A stretch of DNA of 64,000 nt from Lewinella sp039816955. Lineage in GTDB: Bacteria; Bacteroidota; Bacteroidia; Chitinophagales; Saprospiraceae. A program made the position numbers and the translations under genes. Below are positions 19,901 through 28,660 of this stretch, one piece after another (positions within the stretch are counted from its first letter, which is position 1; each line of letters opens with the position of its first letter). The stretch spans positions 3,563 through 67,562 of the forward strand of contig JBCBWU010000010.1 in the NCBI GenBank assembly GCA_039816955.1, written 5' to 3'. The notes under the pieces were generated by a model. That model was not told where the DNA came from. It did not search any database and saw nothing but the letters and a program-made list of their open reading frames with translations.

Positions 19901-20663
19901 TACCAATCAGTCTGTCTATCAGCCGGTAGAGGCTTTATCTCTCTTCAACGGAGAAGATACAGAAGGTGAGTGGCAGCTAGAGGTACAGATCTTAGAAACT
20001 GGTTTTGGTGTTCCAGGATCACTGGACGATTGGGAAATTGAGTTCTGTGCCTCTGGTGGCTCAGATGCCCCTAGCGTAGAGCGTAACACCGGATTATGTG
20101 TACGTCCAGAGGGCGGTAATCCCATCACCAACGATCTCTTGGCGGTTGAGGATGCGAGCCAGAATAGCTTCCAATTGGAATACACTGTAGTTACGGTGCC
20201 AGCATACGGAGACTTATTCTTCTTGGGTGAAGTGCTGGAAGTAGGTGATATTTTCCGCCAATCTTCCGTAGATGCAGGAAACGTAACCTATGTAAATACC
20301 GATGGTAGTCAAACTTCTGATAGTTTCAGCTTTGTAGTAGAAGATGGTACTGGTGGCTTCTTGCCCGTGACCAACTTCGATATAACCATTGATGCGAGTT
20401 GTGTTGTAAACAACGAGAATCTGACCCTGGGTACTCCTTTCAATCTGTATCCCAACCCAACCAATGGTCAGGTAACCCTACAGTGGGGTGAAGCCACTGT
20501 GGAAGAAATGCGTTTGCGCGTATTCAATGTACAGGGCCAACTGATGGTAGAAAACATCGTTGCCAAGGGTACCCTACAAAGTGCACTTGATTTAAGTAAT
20601 GTACCAGCGGGTATCTACCTGGTACAAATTGGACAGCACGTCGAAAGAGTCATTGTTGAATAA
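16998..20663 (+). CDS. Secreted reprolysin-like metalloprotease with P domain and T9SS sorting domain (paralogue)
   Basis: A 1221-residue exported protease with the same domain order as the protein at 6010-9645. There is a signal peptide (MKRSILFLLLAFVFSTAIAQ), a propeptide, and a metallopeptidase domain with HEMGHQFGGTHVQSGC near residue 348 (HExxHxxxxxH) and the TTIMGYAGICPNG turn. Ig/FN3-like repeats follow, then a P domain (EDTPITIPGAGPLPTRISS onward), a cadherin-like repeat and a type A T9SS tail (FNLYPNPTNG ... GIYLVQIGQHVERVIVE). Here the Met-turn position reads MGYAG instead of MSYAG. Both catalytic histidine/glutamate sets are intact, so two active enzymes are expected. A TATCTTTC box at 16963-16970 is a possible -7 element. 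Confidence 0.92.
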   Translation: MKRSILFLLLAFVFSTAIAQSSSDIWTTKQVSDLNLEPEEVLHYFATDYRLVEINPNDLAPLLLSEERSTRPVTIPKPDGTSMTVRIRPVSVMAPELAERYPGIQTFEVLPDGGKVLGGRVGWTYQGFHATVRTTQGTIYVDPYAKQGSRYYVTYNVEDNLENGPWEGFVCDVTGEEGLDIGDIYSPAEVQDQLDRSFGPRNGASIVQRRYRLAMACTGEFSDFHDGDIDIIMSAIATIVNRVNEVFGRDLAIQLELVANNDEIIFLDRTTDPYENETDEMLADNPGVLASRIGNENYDIGHVISTGPFSGQGVASLRGVCRNQFKGAATSTRNAPQGDPFVINILCHEMGHQFGGTHVQSGCQNVSIISAVEPGGGTTIMGYAGICPNGYNIATNSDDYYNNSSLEQMIEYSRNDLGNACAEQIDEGNSIPDITEDYENGFHIPISTPFELTASATDMEEDPLTYNWEQADINSSFPYDDDNGVYGPFPGQPIGNSPLFRSFPPTSSPTRVFPQLQKIVNNQSDNTETLPTYSRAMTFRCTVRDNHPTSGGAAWVQVNFRAAEEAGPFLVNSPNAGNEEWAVGDYVEVTWDVANSDMAPVNCQRVNIRLSTDGGFTYPITLLSNTPNDGSAFVTVPDAVGNEARVRVEAADNIFFDISNDDFEIVPATEAGYTLESNPLFQEVCVPEETAVIDIMTASILDYDSTITLEILTDLAAEGIVGSFDNTEIQPGENASLNLDFSGSTFDGTLSVEIQASTVDQGSITRTIDIEVYNNDFSALALQTPADGSTGIVLSAEFSWTDLPNAFAYDFEIATNPAFGEDDLLEAAGDLTEVTFTPDALFESNTLYFWRIRPINECGPGPWSVPFTFHTENAICESSISEDTPITIPGAGPLPTRISSINVDFQGTISDINIPYIDVAYQPIQNFQVRLRSPDNIEVLLYDGNCFSTDLVNIGFDDDSPLEIQCPPTNQSVYQPVEALSLFNGEDTEGEWQLEVQILETGFGVPGSLDDWEIEFCASGGSDAPSVERNTGLCVRPEGGNPITNDLLAVEDASQNSFQLEYTVVTVPAYGDLFFLGEVLEVGDIFRQSSVDAGNVTYVNTDGSQTSDSFSFVVEDGTGGFLPVTNFDITIDASCVVNNENLTLGTPFNLYPNPTNGQVTLQWGEATVEEMRLRVFNVQGQLMVENIVAKGTLQSALDLSNVPAGIYLVQIGQHVERVIVE

Positions 20664-20683
20664 GTCAACATAACTCAGAACGA

Positions 20684-20731
20684 CCAAAAATAAAGAGCGT
20701 CGCGCTGTAGCGCGACGCTCTTTATTTTTGG
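20684..20731. terminator. Perfect bidirectional intrinsic terminator
   Basis: A 22-bp perfect inverted repeat (20684-20705 and 20710-20731) with a TGTA loop lies between two convergent genes. The GC-rich core GAGCGTCGCGC/GCGCGACGCTC is flanked by A-rich and T-rich arms, so it gives a stem plus T tract in both directions. It should stop transcripts from the protease gene (plus) and from the ABC permease gene (minus). Confidence 0.93.
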
Positions 20732-20789
20732 TTATGGTGATGATTGAGACGCATTGCTCCCGGTTACTGTAGCCCTTACAGAGGCGTTT

Positions 20790-22010
20790 TCACCGCTTCA
20801 GCAAGGCCTTCCAATCCAGTTTTTCACCGGTAATTACATTTTCGTTACTGAAGGTCAAACTTGCCAGGTAAAGGGCCAAAACGCCATACACGAGGCTGGC
20901 TCCAGCTACGATACTGAGCATCCCCGTATCCAAAGTGCCTTTCATAATAGATACAATGGCCAGTGCGACATTGAAAACAGGAATTAATGCCGTTTGCAGA
21001 TTCAATTCCACTCCAGGCATAGCGGCCATCATGGAAGGAATCAAGACGACCATCATCAAGGGGCTCACATAACTCTGCGCTTCCTTGTAAGAGTTAGCTA
21101 GCAATACTATAGCCAGTGATAAGGCTCCAATAAAGAGGGTGGTCAACAGCACCAGTACCAGCATCCAACCCCAAGCTACAGGTGCCAGGCTCAGGCTCAT
21201 ACCAGCATCGGCTTCACCCAGTAGATACGCTTGGATTTGAGTAGCCAGAATCAAACTCAGAATGTTCATAGTAGCGCTGACAATACCTACTGAGGCTACG
21301 GCTAAGAATTTACCGGCTACAATTTCCTGGGTACTCGCTGGGGTGGTGAAGAGGGTCTGTAAAGTACGACGCTCCTTTTCGCCAGCCGTAATATCAATAG
21401 CAATATAGATACAACCAATGAAAATGAACAGTAGGATCATCATCGGCAGAAAGGCCGTCATCATCCGGTTGCCGCTTTCTTCTGGTGATAAATCGACGGA
21501 CTCTAGTTGTAGTGGCGTAGCAAATTGGGCTGCCAGGTCTCTTTCGGCCAAACGCTGTTGTAGCAGTTGCTGATTTAGGGCCTGTAATTGTGCACTCAGC
21601 ATCCGCTCCCGCATATTGAGCACATCCTGCGATTGATCCGCATAAATCTTAACGGTGGCAGCTTCGCCCGCCGCAATCTTTTGCTGATAGTCTGTAGGCA
21701 CCCAGATTCCGATAGTTCGTTTCAGGGAATCCAGATCGCCTTCAGCAAATTCTTTGTACGCTACCTTCAGACTGGAGTCTTGCCCCAAAAGAGCGGGGAT
21801 CGCTGTGCCTTCCGCAGCCGGCGAGACCCAAACTGTAATTTCTTGGTTCAATAGCTTTTCCTGCTGGCTAGCCCCTACCCCACCAATGAGGGTAAACAGC
21901 ACGGGATACAGGAAAAAAGGTAGTAAAATGATGAGGTACAACATGCGTTTATCCCGCAATACCTCTTTGATTTCTTTACCAAATATGGTGGAAATGATAT
22001 GACGTCTCAT
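20790..22010 (-). CDS. ABC-2 type exporter permease, NatB-like
   Basis: A 406-residue membrane protein forming the channel of an ABC exporter. It has an N-terminal membrane anchor (YLIILLPFFLYPVLFTLIGGV) followed by a large extracytoplasmic domain of about 150 residues. Five or six further membrane segments lie in the C-terminal half, with the juxtamembrane motif DITAGEKERRTLQTLFTTP typical of NatB/ABC-2 permeases. It lies 6 bp behind the ATPase gene, so the two form an operon and a complex. NatAB of Bacillus exports Na+, but related systems export other ions, peptides or drugs, so the substrate is open. Confidence 0.88.
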   Translation of the reverse strand: MRRHIISTIFGKEIKEVLRDKRMLYLIILLPFFLYPVLFTLIGGVGASQQEKLLNQEITVWVSPAAEGTAIPALLGQDSSLKVAYKEFAEGDLDSLKRTIGIWVPTDYQQKIAAGEAATVKIYADQSQDVLNMRERMLSAQLQALNQQLLQQRLAERDLAAQFATPLQLESVDLSPEESGNRMMTAFLPMMILLFIFIGCIYIAIDITAGEKERRTLQTLFTTPASTQEIVAGKFLAVASVGIVSATMNILSLILATQIQAYLLGEADAGMSLSLAPVAWGWMLVLVLLTTLFIGALSLAIVLLANSYKEAQSYVSPLMMVVLIPSMMAAMPGVELNLQTALIPVFNVALAIVSIMKGTLDTGMLSIVAGASLVYGVLALYLASLTFSNENVITGEKLDWKALLKR

Positions 22011-22016
22011 GAGGGT

Positions 22017-22766
22017 TTAGTTTTGTAAGCTGAGCGCTTCGTCCTGAACTAATTCAAAGAATGCCTGAGGCAAGGTAGAGGTACCAGTCTGAGCTTTGAT
22101 ACCAGCGATATCACCGAGATATACCAGGTTGCCCTGATGCACTACCGCAATGCGATCACAAAGCCGTTCCACCTCAGTGAGATTGTGGGTGGAAAAGATC
22201 AGCGCCTTGCCCTCTTCTTTGGCCATCTTGCGGATAAACTGTAGAATGAACTCGGAAGCCATAATATCCAGGCCAGTAGTGGGTTCATCCAGTACCACTA
22301 CTTGTGGATCATGGACCAGTGTCCGGGCAATAGAGACGCGCTGTTTTTGTCCAGTGGACAGTTTTTCACAGTGCCGATCTACAAATGGGGTGATCCCAAA
22401 GGCCTCGATTAAGCGCTCAACGCGTTCTTCCAGCTCTGCCTTGGGCGTTTCGTACAGTTTTCCGAAGTACAACAGTAGTTCACGTGGATTCAATCGGCGA
22501 TAGAGATCCATGTCTCCAGTTAGGAAGCCGAGTGATCGGCGGGCTTTCATTTGTTCTTGTTGCATAGAGAAGCCGTTAATGCTTGCTTCTCCAGCGGTGG
22601 GGCTTAGGAGGCCAGACAGCATGCGGAGAGTAGTTGTTTTACCAGCGCCGTTGGGGCCCAGCAAACCAAATATTTCTCCTTTCTCTACGGTAAAGGACAC
22701 CTCATTCACCGCTCGGAAATCGCCGAAGTCTTTGGTGAGACCACGCGCTTCTATCAAATTGCTCAT
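22017..22766 (-). CDS. ABC transporter ATP-binding protein, NatA-like
   Basis: A 249-residue ABC ATPase that powers the neighbouring exporter permease. It has the Walker A motif GPNGAGKTT, the signature LSTGQKQRVSIART, Walker B VVVLDEPTTGLD and a switch histidine in FSTHNLTE. The motif set and the C-terminal segment ending PQAFFELVQDE match NatA/CcmA-type exporters. It is first in a two-gene minus-strand operon and starts at the ATG at 22764-22766. Confidence 0.93.
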   Translation of the reverse strand: MSNLIEARGLTKDFGDFRAVNEVSFTVEKGEIFGLLGPNGAGKTTTLRMLSGLLSPTAGEASINGFSMQQEQMKARRSLGFLTGDMDLYRRLNPRELLLYFGKLYETPKAELEERVERLIEAFGITPFVDRHCEKLSTGQKQRVSIARTLVHDPQVVVLDEPTTGLDIMASEFILQFIRKMAKEEGKALIFSTHNLTEVERLCDRIAVVHQGNLVYLGDIAGIKAQTGTSTLPQAFFELVQDEALSLQN

Positions 22767-22990
22767 GATGATCTGTGTTGGTTGTTTTGATTACATCTTA
22801 TTAGTTCAGGTCGCTTCGAATTTCTTACAGACGACGGGGCCAACTTCCTCAAAAAACCGAACAAAGCACCCAGTCGTTCGATAAACAACAGTACACATTC
22901 GACCAACTTTAACCCAATCTTAACACCAGACGAATTGCCCCGACGCCCTAAGCCCTTTTTCTTTGTATATCGATAGATAAAGCTAACCAC

Positions 22991-23761
22991 ATGACGTATC
23001 GTTCTACCCTTCTTTTTGCTGTTCTCTCTTACTTACTCCTCTTCTCTTCTGCCTGCGTAGTACCCCAAAAGGTGATTCGCGTGGAGCCAGATACCCAGGA
23101 AAATGTCTTCTGGTACCAGGGACAAGCGATCGCCGAAAAGAAGCAAGACAATATTATTACCCGTGCTGCCTTCAGCCACGCCAATCGGGAATACCTCATT
23201 TTTGATGTAGAAATATTTAATGAGCAAGAAGAGGCTATTCTAGTCACCCCCGAAGTGATGACACTAGCTTCGCAAACTGGCCCGAAGCGCCGTGCTATTG
23301 ACCCGGAGTACATGCTCTTATCCATGGAGGTCCAGCAATCTCGTCAAGAAGCGAATGCGAAAAATGCGGCCATTGCTGGTGGCATTATTCTGGTCGGTGC
23401 CGCAGTGGCCGTAGCCGTCAGTGATAATGGTGATAGTAATGTCGACTCCTGGACGGGCGAGGTAGATAATTACACGGCGACTGATGTGGTGGTAGATGCC
23501 GTCCTCCCGGCAGTTGCCCTGACCTTAGACTTCCATCAAGCGGCCATCCTCTCCTCTCCCGTTGATGCACTTCCGCTCACCAATGAAGCGCTGTTCTGGC
23601 AGGAAAATGTGCTAAGGCGTACAACATTAAGACCAGGCGAGCATATTCGCGGTCTGGTTGCCTTTCCGCGCTTTGATGATGTTCGCGAACTCACCTTTAC
23701 CGCACCGATCGAGGAAGAGGAATTTGTTTTTCTCTTTCAGCAACGCACCTACCAGCCTTAA
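22991..23761 (+). CDS. Uncharacterised lipoprotein
   Basis: A 256-residue protein I do not recognise. The N-terminus is a lipoprotein signal peptide with lipobox FSSAC, so it should be anchored in an envelope membrane. A central glycine/alanine-rich hydrophobic stretch (AAIAGGIILVGAAVAVAVSD, around residue 130) could be a membrane-inserting segment. It is flanked by beta-rich regions with many acidic residues (FDVEIFNEQEEAILVTPEV). It is transcribed away from the ABC exporter and ends 6 bp before a convergent TPR gene. Confidence 0.7.
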   Translation: MTYRSTLLFAVLSYLLLFSSACVVPQKVIRVEPDTQENVFWYQGQAIAEKKQDNIITRAAFSHANREYLIFDVEIFNEQEEAILVTPEVMTLASQTGPKRRAIDPEYMLLSMEVQQSRQEANAKNAAIAGGIILVGAAVAVAVSDNGDSNVDSWTGEVDNYTATDVVVDAVLPAVALTLDFHQAAILSSPVDALPLTNEALFWQENVLRRTTLRPGEHIRGLVAFPRFDDVRELTFTAPIEEEEFVFLFQQRTYQP

Positions 23762-23767
23762 AGGCTA

Positions 23768-24448
23768 CTACTTAAGCTGATATAACTGATAAGCCTTGAT
23801 GAGCAAGCGCGCACGAAAGAGTGGTTCTTGAGCGGCGTAATAAGCCGTAGCCACTAGCGTGAACGCTTCTGCGTACGCTTGCCGCTCTTCGCGCATGAGC
23901 GCTCCCTGGTACAGGAGTTGGGCATAAGCCTCGTCTGTGGTTCCCACTTCAATCAGTAGCACATCTCGGGCAGTGCTGAAATAGGCATCAGCTTCCTCCG
24001 TACGTCCTAATTTTTGTAGTGCTTTGGCGGCGTAAAGATTAAGGTTGGCGTAAATACGCGGATTCTCAATTAGCATTTGCATTCCCTGTTGGGCGGCCGC
24101 CAAGGCATCACCGTAGCGCATGATCGCCATATCAATTTGAGCTGAACGCAGGTAGTTTTCGGTGATGGCTGGTGAGCGGAGTTGCCGCCGCAATTCAAAG
24201 GACTTCTCGTTCGCTGTTCTAGCCTGCTCCGTCTTTCCTTGCTGTAAAAGATTGTAGCTGTGTAATGACCAGGCCCGACCCAAATCGTATTTCCGTTCAG
24301 GGTGGGTATCAATAAACGCGAGTAATTGCTCAGAAGAACTCACATATTCACGTTCGTCGCTGAGGAGTTCGGCATCTCGCAAGGCATTTTGCCCCAGTAA
24401 ATTACTACCGATAGTTAGACAAAGGAGGATAAGGAACCAGACTCTCAT
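23768..24448 (-). CDS. Secreted TPR-repeat protein
   Basis: A 226-residue exported protein. A signal peptide (MRVWFLILLCLTIGSNLLGQ) precedes helix-pair repeats resembling tetratricopeptide repeats, for example NLLQQGKTEQARTANEKSFE, YGDALAAAQQGMQ and LQKLGRTEEADAYFSTARD. TPR arrays serve as protein-binding scaffolds. No catalytic motif is visible. It is convergent with the lipoprotein at 22991-23761 (6-bp gap), and nothing in the neighbourhood indicates a partner. Confidence 0.75.
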   Translation of the reverse strand: MRVWFLILLCLTIGSNLLGQNALRDAELLSDEREYVSSSEQLLAFIDTHPERKYDLGRAWSLHSYNLLQQGKTEQARTANEKSFELRRQLRSPAITENYLRSAQIDMAIMRYGDALAAAQQGMQMLIENPRIYANLNLYAAKALQKLGRTEEADAYFSTARDVLLIEVGTTDEAYAQLLYQGALMREERQAYAEAFTLVATAYYAAQEPLFRARLLIKAYQLYQLK

Positions 24449-24480
24449 ATTGTACAGGCGAAGTGGATAGTTGATTATTG

Positions 24481-24648
24481 ATTAGAATCGGAATTAGAAT
24501 TAGAATTAGAATGGTATTTCACTCTTTTCTAACGCTAATTCTTATTCTCACTCTAACTTCCCTTTAGATCATCAGATTGATCACTGAGAATTAGAACGAC
24601 GCAGAAATCCTCTCATTCTAACTCTAATTCTCATTCTCACTCTAATTA
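24481..24648. repeat. Intergenic hexamer-rich repeats (TTAGAA / CTCTAA type)
   Basis: This stretch holds tandem GAATTA units on the plus strand (24490-24512), then several blocks of ATTCTAACTCTAATTCTCA-like sequence (about 24534-24556 and 24616-24648), which are the reverse complement of the same theme. Together they could fold as imperfect hairpins. The same units occur at 43731-44037. The rest of the 24449-24900 gap holds only the promoter of the next gene. Confidence 0.7.
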
Positions 24649-24831
24649 ACCGCAGGGCATCGGCTCGCTAAGGTAAACCGTTTTCTCTGGATCAGGTACT
24701 GGAAGGAAGGGGAAGCAGTGAGCAATGTTAGCAAAATGCAAAATCGGGCTGCTGGTACCGCTCTATTTCTGTTAGTGTTTTCTTAATTCTGGGCCGGCCT
24801 GTTAAACTCATTTTAAAGCGTAGACCAGTAC

Positions 24832-24863
24832 TTGCCTTTGAAAAGCCTACCCCGCTATATTTG
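24832..24863 (+). promoter_or_regulatory. Bacteroidota-type promoter
   Basis: TTG at 24832-24834, a 21-bp spacer and TATATTTG at 24856-24863 match the Bacteroidota pattern TTG-N(19-23)-TAnnTTTG recognised by the primary sigma factor. The downstream lipoprotein starts at 24901, giving a leader of about 30 nucleotides. Confidence 0.65.
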
Positions 24864-24900
24864 AAGTGTTGACAGTAAATAACTCCTAACAAGAAACCCG

Positions 24901-25581
24901 ATGAACAAAACACTACTCCTTTTACTAGCCTTTTTTGCCACCACTTTTTGGATGGGTTGTAGCCCACGGTATTATGAAACGGCCGCTTACGAAGAATTTG
25001 CCGATGATCACCAAACCATTGCGGTACTCCCCAGCCAAATGGTTACTACGGGAAGAATCCCACCCGAATGGACCGAAGAACAAATCGCGCAAATTGAAGA
25101 GAATGAAAGTCATGCTTTTCAGATCGCAGTTTTCGATGAGATTGCCCAACGCTCTGGAAGGCGTGGTGGAGAGATCCTGATCTACTTGCAGCATTACACA
25201 GAAACCAACGCCAAACTAGCCGAAGCCGGCATTAGCGCCCGCAACAGCTGGACCATGACACCTAGTGACCTGGCAAGCATTCTTGGTGTTGACGCGGTAA
25301 TTCGTACCGGAATGCGGAAAGATATGTGGCTAACCGATCTCGAGAGCTTCGGTATTAGCATGGCGCAAACGGCGATCGCTCTTTTTGGCGGGAGCTCACC
25401 ATTCCCGATGATCACAAAGACGAGTGATGTTTTCCTCTCGGCCTCCGTCTTAGATGGTGAGACAGGGATCACGGTCTGGAACACGGATCGCCGCACTGCT
25501 ACCGACTGGAATACACGCCACGCACAGATTGTCCGTCAGCTGGCACGTGTACTGGCTCGGCGCTTCCCTTACCGGGTCTAG
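24901..25581 (+). CDS. Lipoprotein of the CsgG/GNA1162-like kind, function unknown
   Basis: A 226-residue lipoprotein: the signal peptide has the lipobox WMGC followed by SPRYYETAAYEEF. The mature part contains TIAVLPSQMVTTGRIP near the N-terminus and LGVDAVIRTGMRKD in the middle. It ends with a segment about a combined value (VLDGETGITVWNTDRRTATDW). This order resembles the nucleotide-binding-like fold of CsgG and GNA1162 outer-membrane lipoproteins, which form or assist export pores. The similarity is from pattern only. It is a single gene with its own promoter and terminator. Confidence 0.65.
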   Translation: MNKTLLLLLAFFATTFWMGCSPRYYETAAYEEFADDHQTIAVLPSQMVTTGRIPPEWTEEQIAQIEENESHAFQIAVFDEIAQRSGRRGGEILIYLQHYTETNAKLAEAGISARNSWTMTPSDLASILGVDAVIRTGMRKDMWLTDLESFGISMAQTAIALFGGSSPFPMITKTSDVFLSASVLDGETGITVWNTDRRTATDWNTRHAQIVRQLARVLARRFPYRV

Positions 25582-25649
25582 AAAACGACATAGCAGGTAC
25601 GTCGTAATTCATTCGCTGTACCGATAAAATATATTTTGAAGGGCGTTTT

Positions 25650-25691
25650 GCAGAAAGTAGGTGAACTTTTACCTGCTTTCTGCCTTTTTTT
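25650..25691 (+). terminator. Intrinsic terminator
   Basis: GCAGAAAG (25650-25657) pairs with CTTTCTGC (25676-25683) and the inner AGGT pairs with ACCT. The hairpin is followed by CTTTTTTT. It lies about 70 bp behind the stop of the lipoprotein gene at 25581 and before the flavin reductase gene. Confidence 0.9.
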
Positions 25692-25716
25692 GGGGTATAC
25701 CAACTTTTAAGCAAGC

Positions 25717-26334
25717 ATGCATCTGAGCGCTGATGACTTTCCGAAGATGGAACGCTTCTTCCGTCGAAATTTCTTCAATACCCTCCCTGGCCCCAGAGGC
25801 CTGCACCTGATTGGCACTAAGGGTCATCGTGGCACCGAAAACCTGGGGCTCTTTAGCTCCGTGGTTCATATTGGCGCTACCCCACCCCATCTAGGCTTTA
25901 TTATGCGACCGCTCACCGTACCGCGCCACACCTATCATCATATGAAGGCACAAGGTCATTTCACCCTCAACACCGTACAGGAAGACATCCTCCCCGCTGC
26001 TCACCACAGCTCGGCCAACTATCCCATTGAGGAATCCGAATTTGCAGCCGTAGGCTTGACCCCTCATTATTCCGAGATGCTAAAAGCACCTTACGTAGCA
26101 GAAAGCAAGGTCAAGATTGGTTTGGAGTACGTGGAAGATCATTACCTCAAATCGAATGACACCCTCTTTGTAGTGGGAAAAATCATCGAGGTCATCCTAC
26201 CGGACGAAGCAGTAGCAGAAAGTGGCCACGTAGAGCATAATCTACTGGAAACCCTGACCGTAGCGGGCCTGGATACCTACTTCAAAACGGAGCAGGTGGC
26301 GCGTTTGGGTTATGCGCGGCCAAAGAAGGGTTAA
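25717..26334 (+). CDS. Flavin reductase-like (FMN-binding split-barrel) protein
   Basis: A 205-residue protein of the flavin reductase family, which binds FMN in a split beta-barrel and uses NAD(P)H to reduce flavin or a related substrate. Visible marks are NTLPGPRGLHLIGTKGHRGTENLGLFSSVVHIGATPPHLGF (read in short parts: the strand pair before FSSVVHIG and the PPHLGFIMRP flavin-contact segment) and a later DTLFVVGKIIEVILPD strand. The electron acceptor is unknown. The gene ends with a 4-bp overlap against the convergent molybdopterin oxidoreductase gene. I see no partner monooxygenase. Confidence 0.8.
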   Translation: MHLSADDFPKMERFFRRNFFNTLPGPRGLHLIGTKGHRGTENLGLFSSVVHIGATPPHLGFIMRPLTVPRHTYHHMKAQGHFTLNTVQEDILPAAHHSSANYPIEESEFAAVGLTPHYSEMLKAPYVAESKVKIGLEYVEDHYLKSNDTLFVVGKIIEVILPDEAVAESGHVEHNLLETLTVAGLDTYFKTEQVARLGYARPKKG

Positions 26335-28619
26335 GCCGGTTCAGCTTCCGCCTTACTGATCTTCACTCGTACATTCTTGTGATAAGGGGTTTTGGCCAAT
26401 GGGTCACAATCGGCCAAAGAGGTGAGTAGATTTACCGCTGCACCCGTTTCCTCCTCATTTCGTCCAGGATAGCTTAAACCATAGCCGTGCGGCATGGATA
26501 GCATGCCCTGTGGCACTTCATCAGTGAGCCAGCTTTTCATGCGAACTGTACCAGTAGCAGAACTACAAGTTACCCAGTCTCCATTAGCTATACCATACGT
26601 TTCGGCATCAGCCGGATTAATTTTCAGGGCACCTTCCTGGTCTTTCTTGCGCCAATCTGGATTACGGAGTATGGCATTAGCATTATACGAGCGACGCTCA
26701 CCCGCAATTAAGTTGAAGGGATATTCAGTAGCCCGTGCAGCTTCCTGTGCAGCTTTTTCCGGTAGGTCCGCTAACCAAGCTAGCAATAACGGAATTTCCA
26801 GATGGACCTTCTTGTCTTTATGACGGATGAGTTCCCAACTCTCTTCGTAAGTGTGTTTACTGACCGGAGTACCAGATGGGCTGTTCAAAATACGTTCAAA
26901 CAAAGCCTCCCCCAGCGCATATCCTGTCTGCTTAAACCCTAAACGGCGCACTTGTTTTTCGTATTTGTGTGCGTACATATGCGCCGCCCCCCAGACCACC
27001 ACGGCAGCTTTGGTATTTGGAACACCGAAAGCCTTACCAAGCGTTTCCTTCAAAATAAGTAGTTGGTATTTCTTCCACTTAGGTTTGAAGAAGAAAGTAA
27101 GTTGCAGGGCCAACATGAGTAGTTTGAGGGAAGGAAGTCGCCGATCCAACTTGGCCACTTGAGCTAGTACCGGAAATTGAGCTGGCAGGTCTCCCATAGC
27201 CGTTACCAAACGATGATAGATTTCGGGTTCGTCAAACGTATTATCTGGTGCTTCAATAATGGGGTGACGCAAGTGAAAAAAGTTTTCCGGAAACTCCAGA
27301 TTGAAGAAAGTAGCTTCGATCTTTTCAAATTGATTTCTAGCGGGTAAGACATACTGAGCCGCCCGAGCGGTCTCCGTCATTGCTACATCTACCACTACCG
27401 ATAGTTCCAGTTGCTCAATAGCTGCGCGCTGCGCCTTGGCATCCGCGTAATTAGCCACTGGATTAGCACTATCGACGATAAGGGCACGGAGCCTTTTCGG
27501 GTGATCGGTATTAATTTCTAGTGGAAGAATATTGGGTGGGAAAAGCTTGCCAATACCTCTCATACCGGTCACCTGGGTAATAATCCCCCCTTCCTCTGGA
27601 GATTTGGAGTGGCCCACTAAGGGGAAAAACATGGTGTGCAGGCAGTTAGTCCCTTCTTTTCCAAAGTTTCCAGTAACGAGAAACAGCAGGCGCGCCAGAT
27701 AGGCGTTGAGTGTGCTGTTGTGACTTTGCTCAATACCCAAATCAGAGCGCAAAGCGAAGGTTTTTGCGGCAGCAATCCCTTTAGCCACCGCTACAATAGC
27801 CGCTTTGTCCACGCCACAAACGGCGGCGTATTCGGCAATTGGCACCTGCATAAGGTGCGGCTTAATTTGATCAAAACCCACTGTATGCTTCGCTATAAAC
27901 TCCTGATCTTCTAACCCATTTTGGACGATATGCCCCAGTATAGCCGCCAGCAGGTAGGCATCCTTTCCCGGCTTAACCTGTAGGAATATATCCGCTTTCT
28001 TCGCTGTTTCGGTACGCCGGACGTCTATAACCACCAGGGTTTTTTCGGGATTACGGGCAATCTCATTTACGGTCGGTCGGGCTTTGGGTATACCGTGCGA
28101 CTGTACCGGATTGGTACCCAGAAAAAGTACGTATTCTGCTTCGCCAACCGCCTCGCAATAGTTGGTATTTTGCCGACCAAATAAGTGGCCGTTCACCCAG
28201 AAGTTGCCCGTTTTCTCTTGCGCTAAAGCGGTGTACACATAGGGCGTTTCGCAAGCTAAGCGCAGCATGGCACCGTATACGCCACCGAGATGGTTACCTT
28301 GTCCACCACCTCCGGCAAAAGCGATACTGGTTCCCCCGTGGGTATTCCTAATATGTACAAGCTTTTGAGCGATTTCCTGGATAGCGATATCCCATGATAT
28401 CTCTTCGAAAGAACCATCTGCCTTTTTCCGCAAAGGGCTCGTTAGCCGTTCCTGTTCCTGGTAATAGTTAAGGCGGGTGGCCTTCTGACACAAATACCCC
28501 TCCGATACCGGATGCTCGGGATCGCCGATAATCTTGCCAAATTTGCCCTGCTCATCTTGCTCTACGAGTATACCGCAGTTTTGGCTACAGAGAATACAGG
28601 CGGTTGTGCTTGGTGTCAT
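26331..28619 (-). CDS. Molybdopterin-dependent oxidoreductase with N-terminal [4Fe-4S] site
   Basis: A 762-residue enzyme of the DMSO reductase/formate dehydrogenase superfamily. Cysteines C8, C11, C15 and C44 form the N-terminal Fe4S4 motif (CILCSQNC ... YLCQKATR). The Molybdopterin domain follows, with SFEEISWDIAIQEIAQKL, AEYVLFLGTNPVQSH and LVVIDVRRTETAK. The C-terminal dinucleotide-binding domain contains LKINPADAETYGIANGDWV and MLSMPHGYGLSYPG. There is no twin-arginine signal, so it is probably cytoplasmic. Members without known partners act on small molecules, and the substrate cannot be assigned. It stands alone on the minus strand upstream of nothing related. Confidence 0.88.
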   Translation of the reverse strand: MTPSTTACILCSQNCGILVEQDEQGKFGKIIGDPEHPVSEGYLCQKATRLNYYQEQERLTSPLRKKADGSFEEISWDIAIQEIAQKLVHIRNTHGGTSIAFAGGGGQGNHLGGVYGAMLRLACETPYVYTALAQEKTGNFWVNGHLFGRQNTNYCEAVGEAEYVLFLGTNPVQSHGIPKARPTVNEIARNPEKTLVVIDVRRTETAKKADIFLQVKPGKDAYLLAAILGHIVQNGLEDQEFIAKHTVGFDQIKPHLMQVPIAEYAAVCGVDKAAIVAVAKGIAAAKTFALRSDLGIEQSHNSTLNAYLARLLFLVTGNFGKEGTNCLHTMFFPLVGHSKSPEEGGIITQVTGMRGIGKLFPPNILPLEINTDHPKRLRALIVDSANPVANYADAKAQRAAIEQLELSVVVDVAMTETARAAQYVLPARNQFEKIEATFFNLEFPENFFHLRHPIIEAPDNTFDEPEIYHRLVTAMGDLPAQFPVLAQVAKLDRRLPSLKLLMLALQLTFFFKPKWKKYQLLILKETLGKAFGVPNTKAAVVVWGAAHMYAHKYEKQVRRLGFKQTGYALGEALFERILNSPSGTPVSKHTYEESWELIRHKDKKVHLEIPLLLAWLADLPEKAAQEAARATEYPFNLIAGERRSYNANAILRNPDWRKKDQEGALKINPADAETYGIANGDWVTCSSATGTVRMKSWLTDEVPQGMLSMPHGYGLSYPGRNEEETGAAVNLLTSLADCDPLAKTPYHKNVRVKISKAEAEPA

Positions 28620-28660
28620 TGGTCCAGAAGTTTACGAAGTTAAAATGCCGTAGCTACCGC

